From a virus: a DNA stretch of 42,498 nucleotides. Below, one piece after another: positions 38,804 to 42,498 of the stretch. Position numbers and translations under genes: made by a program. The stretch's first letter is position 1, and every line of letters starts with the position of its first letter. The notes under the pieces are model-generated. The model had not been told where the DNA came from. It made no database searches and saw only the letters and a program-made list of their open reading frames with translations. The stretch spans positions 1 through 42,498 of IMG/VR virus record IMGVR_UViG_3300037670_000028, one strand, 5' to 3'.

Positions 38804-40354
38804 ATGTACTGGACTGCAACATCCATTAACGTCACAGCCAACAATGCATTTGTTGACGTCACCACCGGCGATGACCTGTCGCTGATTCGCCCGCTTAGCC
38901 TGCTGTTCGTAGCCGGCTACTTACCCGTAGTGGTCAAGCGCGCTACCGCCACGCAAATTGAGCTCATGGAGCCATGGCCAAACGTCACCGACAATGGCCG
39001 CCGCGCTATCATCGCTAAGACCGCCGCTGAGTTTGATGCCGCCGTGGATGCACTCAATGCTGCAACCACAGCAACTAGCGAAGCGGGCGAAAGTATTGAC
39101 ACCTTCCTGCAAGGCGTGAGCGAGTTCTCAAGTCAGGCGCTCGGCAGTGCTGATGCCGCCGCATGGCGCACGAAACTCGGCCTTGGCTCTGCAGCGACAA
39201 AAGCCGTCGGTGAAGCTGACGCAAGCCTAGTCGATAACGCCCGTTTGAAAGCTGTTTTAGGTACCGATTCAACGCTCATTAAAAAAGTGGCCAGCCTTAA
39301 CGCATTAAACTTCATTCCGGACACCCTGCGCAAGCAGGTCGAACTCGCTACCCAAGGCAAAAACACCGTGCTGTACAACGCTAATGGCGACCCAAGCATC
39401 ATGTTTCCGGTGTACAAGTTCCGCTATGAAGACCTGGGCTTTGCCGGGAACCCATTCGGCACCGGTGTGGCCACTGCATTCCTGAAAGGAGGTGTTGAGA
39501 AATCTGAAATCTTTATCGGCTGCTTCCAAGGGCGCGTGCATAACGGGCAGGTCGTGTCATTACCAGGGCTCGACCCAACCACCAGTATTAACTTCGATAA
39601 TTCAAAATCGAACTGCCAAGCCAACGGTGCCGGCTGGCACTTGATGACAGAGCACGAGTGGGCAGCTATAACTCTTTGGTGCATGGCGAATGGGTACCAA
39701 CCACGCGGCAACACCAACTACGGGCGTGCACACGATGCAACGCATGAAGTAGGTCGCCGCCAAGACGGTGGCATTGCGGGTGATGCCTCTGGTGCTGCAC
39801 GCATCCTAAACGGCTCTGGCCCCGATGCATGGCGACATGACGGCTCACCATTTGGTATTGCTGACCTTGTTGGTAATGTGTGGGAGTGGACGGACTTACT
39901 CAAATCCGTGCGCGGCCAAGTCATTTGTGCACCTGATAATGACTTCGATCTCGGCGAAGCAAATTGGGTCGCACAACAGGCGTTTTTCGACTCACCAAGC
40001 ACTGGCACAAGCGGCAATTTGGGCTCGCCAACATTGGCCGATGCAGTGACGAACTACGGCGATGCAGACCCTGATACAGACGCTCACAATGCGTACAACT
40101 CAATCAATCCATGGTCAAGCATGGCGACATCTGGCAGCTATGTCAGCAATGAGTTAATGAAGCGCCTGATGATTGAGCCAGCCGGAATCAGCCCGCAAGG
40201 CTATTTCTACGTGCGTAACTATGGCGAGCGTTTCCCATTTCGTGGCGGCTATTGGACCGATGGCAGCCATGCTGGCCTCGCCGCGCGCGCTCTGACCTAT
40301 TCGCGCTCGTACTCGTACAGCTACTTCGGGTTTCGCCCCGCTTTTGTCGCTTGA
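38804..40354 (+). CDS. DGR variable protein, FGE-sulfatase / C-type lectin fold tail fibre
   Basis: A 516-residue protein whose end is diversified by the retroelement. The N-terminal 185 residues look like a tail-fibre attachment part (WTATSINVTANNAFVDVTTG, helical KTAAEFDAAVDALNAATTAT). Residues about 200-516 form a formylglycine-generating-enzyme-type C-type lectin domain (DLVGNVWEWTDLL at 354-366, ending FRGGYW to GFRPAFVA). Compared with the template, residues 483, 485, 486, 489, 496, 498, 499, 503, 504, 505, 507 and 508 are changed: the exposed ligand-binding surface. It directly follows the tail-tip gene, so it is the likely host-range determinant. GAGG precedes the ATG. Confidence 0.93.
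   Translation: MYWTATSINVTANNAFVDVTTGDDLSLIRPLSLLFVAGYLPVVVKRATATQIELMEPWPNVTDNGRRAIIAKTAAEFDAAVDALNAATTATSEAGESIDTFLQGVSEFSSQALGSADAAAWRTKLGLGSAATKAVGEADASLVDNARLKAVLGTDSTLIKKVASLNALNFIPDTLRKQVELATQGKNTVLYNANGDPSIMFPVYKFRYEDLGFAGNPFGTGVATAFLKGGVEKSEIFIGCFQGRVHNGQVVSLPGLDPTTSINFDNSKSNCQANGAGWHLMTEHEWAAITLWCMANGYQPRGNTNYGRAHDATHEVGRRQDGGIAGDASGAARILNGSGPDAWRHDGSPFGIADLVGNVWEWTDLLKSVRGQVICAPDNDFDLGEANWVAQQAFFDSPSTGTSGNLGSPTLADAVTNYGDADPDTDAHNAYNSINPWSSMATSGSYVSNELMKRLMIEPAGISPQGYFYVRNYGERFPFRGGYWTDGSHAGLAARALTYSRSYSYSYFGFRPAFVA
40227..40342 (+). repeat. DGR variable repeat (VR)
   Basis: 116 bp at the 3' end of the variable protein gene, aligned without gaps to the template repeat 592 bp downstream. 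It differs at 14 positions: 13 correspond to adenines in the template (40250, 40257, 40259, 40268, 40289, 40290, 40296, 40298, 40310, 40313, 40316, 40322, 40325) and one is G in the template and A here (40237, synonymous). Seven adenines became T, four C and two G. The last 17 bases (about 40326-40342) are identical and GC-rich, the expected initiation-of-mutagenic-homing (IMH) end. Confidence 0.96.
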
Positions 40355-40377
40355 TGTCTTGGTCTTGAATCCTGCGG

Positions 40378-40395
40378 GCTGCGCGAGAGCGCAGC
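40378..40395 (+). promoter_or_regulatory. DGR target-site hairpin
   Basis: GCTGCGC (40378-40384), loop GAGA, GCGCAGC (40389-40395). It lies 36 bases after the VR end. Bordetella phage DGRs have such a GC-rich hairpin or cruciform with a GRNA-type tetraloop downstream of IMH, which increases target use. GAGA fits that loop rule. Confidence 0.75.
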
Positions 40396-40417
40396 TTAAC
40401 GAACAATGAGGTACAAC

Positions 40418-40807
40418 GTGCAGCAACAACCCATATCGCAGCAGCAAGTGGATAAGAACCATAGCGATTTAGTCATCATTCAGAAGGTCGAAGACATGAT
40501 CGCCTATGGTTACCAGGCACTGTCGCATTTTCCGAAAGCGGAGCGTCACGTCACGAGCGCAGAAATGCGCCAATCTATGTGGCGCCTGTTGCGGTTGATG
40601 GTCATTGTAGCGAAGCGGTACCACAAGAAAACGACATTGCAGGATGTGGATGCAGAGGTTGAGTTGCTGCGCCGGCAAATACGTTTGGCGCATCAGCTCG
40701 GCTTTTTGCCACCCAAGAAGTACGAGGTGTGGAGTAGACACCTCAATGAGATTGGTCGCTTCGTTGGAAGCTGGCTGAAGAAAGTAAACGGGTTTAATAA
40801 GGGCTAA
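40418..40807 (+). CDS. avd: DGR accessory variability determinant (Avd)
   Basis: A 129-residue helical-bundle protein: VIIQKVEDMIAYGYQALSHF, SAEMRQSMWRLLRLMVIVAK, TLQDVDAEVELLRRQIRLAH and KKYEVWSRHLNEIGRFVGSW are four amphipathic helices with many basic residues. Avd binds the reverse transcriptase and the template RNA and is needed for mutagenic homing; the Bordetella form has 128 residues. The GTG at 40418 is chosen because GAGGT lies five bases upstream; an ATG at 40406 (133 residues) lacks one. It sits between target gene and template repeat, the standard order. Confidence 0.9.
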   Translation: MQQQPISQQQVDKNHSDLVIIQKVEDMIAYGYQALSHFPKAERHVTSAEMRQSMWRLLRLMVIVAKRYHKKTTLQDVDAEVELLRRQIRLAHQLGFLPPKKYEVWSRHLNEIGRFVGSWLKKVNGFNKG

Positions 40808-41099
40808 GTGCTACCTATAGCGTTTCCCGTTTCGTGGCGGCAATTGGAACAATGGCAGCAATGCTGGCCTCGCCGCGCGCAATCTGAACAATTCGCGCTC
40901 GAACACGAACAGCAACATCGGGTTTCGCCCCGCTCTTGAGGAAAGTCAGAAGCGGTATGGCCAAGGCTGTATCGACAGAACACCTTCAAAAGGGCGCTTG
41001 GTCCTCACCAGTAAACGGTGAAATATATACAGCCATGGGTAGGCTAGTAGGCGGGCTCTGACCGCTTTCCCATGGCGCACTTTAACAACAGGAATCGAA
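40808..41099 (+). ncRNA. DGR template RNA region (TR plus spacer)
   Basis: A 292-base noncoding stretch between avd and the reverse transcriptase. It comprises the template repeat and a spacer of about 160 bases with visible stems: TCACC/GGTGA (41005-41021), and a longer GCCATGGG/CCCATGGC (41032-41039 with 41069-41076) that encloses GCGG/CCGC (41051-41054 with 41062-41065). In Bordetella phage the RNA spanning the template, the spacer and the end of avd is the substrate and primer for cDNA. The same role is inferred. Confidence 0.7.
40819..40934 (+). repeat. DGR template repeat (TR)
   Basis: 116 bp matching VR. If read in the VR frame it encodes the unmutated surface with ten AAY (Asn) codons, one ACG, one AGC and one ATC. 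All ten AAY codons, the ACG and the ATC have changed in the VR; AGC has not. There are 24 adenines between 40842 and 40917, of which 13 differ in VR. Confidence 0.96.
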
Positions 41100-42143
41100 G
41101 TGAAGACATACAAAAACTTATACCAAGAAATCTATCAATTCGACCGACTCCATCAGGCCTACTTGCGTGCGCGTATCGGCAAGCGGCAGCGCCGCGAAGT
41201 GCTGCGCTTTGAGCGCGACTTAGAGGGCAACCTGATACAACTACAGAACGAGCTCATGTGGGATATGTACCAAACTGGCCCTTACCGCATTTTTCACGTG
41301 CACGAGCCCAAGAAGCGCATGGTGGCCGCGTTGCCGTTCCGTGACCGCGTATTGCAGCACTCGCTTGTTAGCGTCATTGAGCCCATCTTTGAAAAGCGCT
41401 TCATTCATCACAGCTACGCATGCAGACCAGGGCGCGGCATGCACATGGGTGCCAACCAAGCACAACAGTGGCTGCGTGAGGTAAAGCGCGAGCATGGCAA
41501 TGTCTACTGTCTGAAAGCTGATGTGGCCAAATACTTCGCAAGCATTGACCAGGGCATCTTGGTCACGCTGTTAGAGAAGAAAATCAAATGCCGGCGAACC
41601 ATGAGCCTATGCAAAGAAATCATGAGCACCTGGCACGAGGGCTTGCCCATCGGCAACCTCACCAGTCAGCTTTGGGCGAACGTCTATTTGCATGAGCTCG
41701 ATGTATTCGTTAAGGAAACACTGCAAGTGCGCCGTTATATCCGCTATATGGACGACTTCGTCATCGTGCACCACGACAAGAAGTTCCTGCAAGGCCTGCG
41801 CGTAGTTATCGAGAGCTTCTTAGCGCAAAAGCTCAAGCTACGGCTGAACAACAAAACCCAGATATTTCCCGTGGGCACCAAGAACGGGCGCGCACTGGAT
41901 TTCCTCGGCTATCGCATGTGGACTACACACCGACGCCTACGCCGTGAGTCAGTGAAGCGCATGGCCAAGCGCATGGAGCAGATGCGCAAGCAGTACGCAC
42001 GCGGGGAAATCAACCACCCTGATATTCAGCGCCGCATTGCCAGTTGGCTAGGCCACGCGCAGCACGCTGAGTCATACACCATTCGCAGACTTGTCCTAGG
42101 CAAGGCCGTATTCAAGCGCGAACACCCCGAATTAACACCGTGA
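41100..42143 (+). CDS. DGR reverse transcriptase
   Basis: A 347-residue reverse transcriptase that copies the template RNA with adenine-specific errors. Catalytic residues are Asp141 in CLKADVAKYFASID and Asp218/Asp219 in RYIRYMDDFVIV. The DGR-specific motif IGNLTSQLWANVYLHELD (184-201) replaces the QGxxxSP of group II intron enzymes. The N-terminal RPFRDRVLQHSL-like segment ALPFRDRVLQHSLVSVIEP and the thumb DFLGYRMWTTHRRLRRESV are present. It starts with GTG after AGGAATCGAA. There is no maturase or endonuclease domain, as expected for a DGR. Confidence 0.96.
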   Translation: MKTYKNLYQEIYQFDRLHQAYLRARIGKRQRREVLRFERDLEGNLIQLQNELMWDMYQTGPYRIFHVHEPKKRMVAALPFRDRVLQHSLVSVIEPIFEKRFIHHSYACRPGRGMHMGANQAQQWLREVKREHGNVYCLKADVAKYFASIDQGILVTLLEKKIKCRRTMSLCKEIMSTWHEGLPIGNLTSQLWANVYLHELDVFVKETLQVRRYIRYMDDFVIVHHDKKFLQGLRVVIESFLAQKLKLRLNNKTQIFPVGTKNGRALDFLGYRMWTTHRRLRRESVKRMAKRMEQMRKQYARGEINHPDIQRRIASWLGHAQHAESYTIRRLVLGKAVFKREHPELTP

Positions 42144-42153
42144 GGACATAACC

Positions 42154-42498
42154 ATGTTTACCTACATCTACCAAGGCAACACCTATACCAACACCGATAT
42201 CGCCTACATGCGCAACCTAGGCATGGATGACGACGCCATTGAGGCCGTACACAGCCAAAAGGAATACGAACTAGAGCGAGCCAAAGCCGGCGTTCGCAAC
42301 GAGTGCGAAAAGCGCATCACCAAGCACTGGAGCCCTGTTGGCCAAATCAATGCCGCATTGGGTATTTACAGCGCCGCAGAAGCCCAAGCCTGCGTTGATT
42401 GCATCAATGCACACCGAAGCGCATGCAATGCACTTCTTGAGCGCAGTGACTTGTTGGATGTGAATTACACCGATGATACGCATTGGCCATCAGCGTAA
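42154..42498 (+). CDS. Hypothetical protein after the DGR reverse transcriptase
   Basis: A 114-residue protein: FTYIYQGNTYTNTDIAYMRN, then LGMDDDAIEAVHSQKEYELE and ECEKRITKHWSPVGQINAAL. It contains three cysteines and an Ala-rich C-terminal helix (ACVDCINAHRSACNALLERS). It starts ten bases after the reverse transcriptase stop behind GAGGA and ends at the window edge. The position suggests either the last gene of the DGR operon or a tail-fibre-associated protein. No family is recognised. Confidence 0.7.
   Translation: MFTYIYQGNTYTNTDIAYMRNLGMDDDAIEAVHSQKEYELERAKAGVRNECEKRITKHWSPVGQINAALGIYSAAEAQACVDCINAHRSACNALLERSDLLDVNYTDDTHWPSA

Noticed and set aside
40406-40417. ATG start for Avd at 40406
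   Set aside because: No ribosome-binding sequence upstream, whereas GAGGT precedes the GTG at 40418 and gives the usual family length; kept as an alternative.

Overview
The window is an almost complete temperate siphophage or prophage genome of about 42 kb. Its probable host is a gammaproteobacterium. The signs are SSB with an embedded DDDIPF tail peptide, a CsrA homologue close to the gammaproteobacterial form, RusA, a Mor-family activator and Mu-like head proteins. Base composition is near balanced. I cannot name the genus; a marine or aquatic relative of Alteromonadales/Oceanospirillales is only a guess. No ribosomal RNA, tRNA, insertion sequence or CRISPR array was seen.

Layout. (1) 1-9339, minus strand: a tightly overlapping early operon read leftward from a sigma70-type promoter at 9618-9646. 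Its genes run RecT annealing protein, a long YqaJ/lambda-Exo-type nuclease, a run of small unknown proteins, SSB, a DUF4224 protein and a tyrosine integrase at the left edge. (2) 9340-12533: a structured leader and promoter, a plus-strand lipoprotein, small membrane or unknown proteins, and a three-gene hicA-hicB-secB-like cassette that looks like a toxin-antitoxin-chaperone (TAC) system. (3) 12534-13463: the immunity region, with an S24-type CI repressor and a divergent Cro-like protein around palindromic operators sharing a GTTCTG half-site. (4) 13450-16583: an unknown early gene, lambda O-like and P-like replication proteins with iterons inside the O-like gene, a CsrA homologue, a RusA resolvase and a Mor-like activator. 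(5) 16576-18379: lysis genes (membrane protein, GH108-type endolysin, 3TM holin). (6) 18372-27192: packaging and head genes, mostly Mu-like (TerS, TerL, gp29-like portal, gpF, protease/scaffold, decoration protein, capsid, gp36-like, virion morphogenesis protein, terminator). (7) 27179-38800: long flexible-tail genes, including a tail chaperone pair joined by a canonical -1 slippery site, tape measure, distal tail proteins, an NlpC-like peptidase and a 1890-residue tail-tip protein. (8) 38804-42498: a complete diversity-generating retroelement (DGR) followed by one small unknown gene.

The DGR is the most striking module. A formylglycine-generating-enzyme/C-type-lectin-fold protein sits directly after the tail-tip gene and carries a 116-bp variable repeat (VR) at its 3' end. 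Then follow a GC-rich hairpin with a GAGA loop, an Avd accessory protein, the template repeat (TR), a structured spacer and a DGR-type reverse transcriptase. VR and TR differ at 14 positions. Thirteen of these are adenines in TR, and all ten AAY codons of TR are changed in VR. The current receptor-binding tip is therefore already a diversified product.

How the parts work together (inference): CI and Cro choose lysogeny or lysis. The leftward operon supplies recombination and integration, and the rightward operon supplies replication, CsrA and the Mor-like activator, which may switch on lysis and structural genes. The TAC cassette next to cI is placed as a lysogenic-conversion or superinfection-defence locus. 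The DGR retargets the tail tip to changing hosts.
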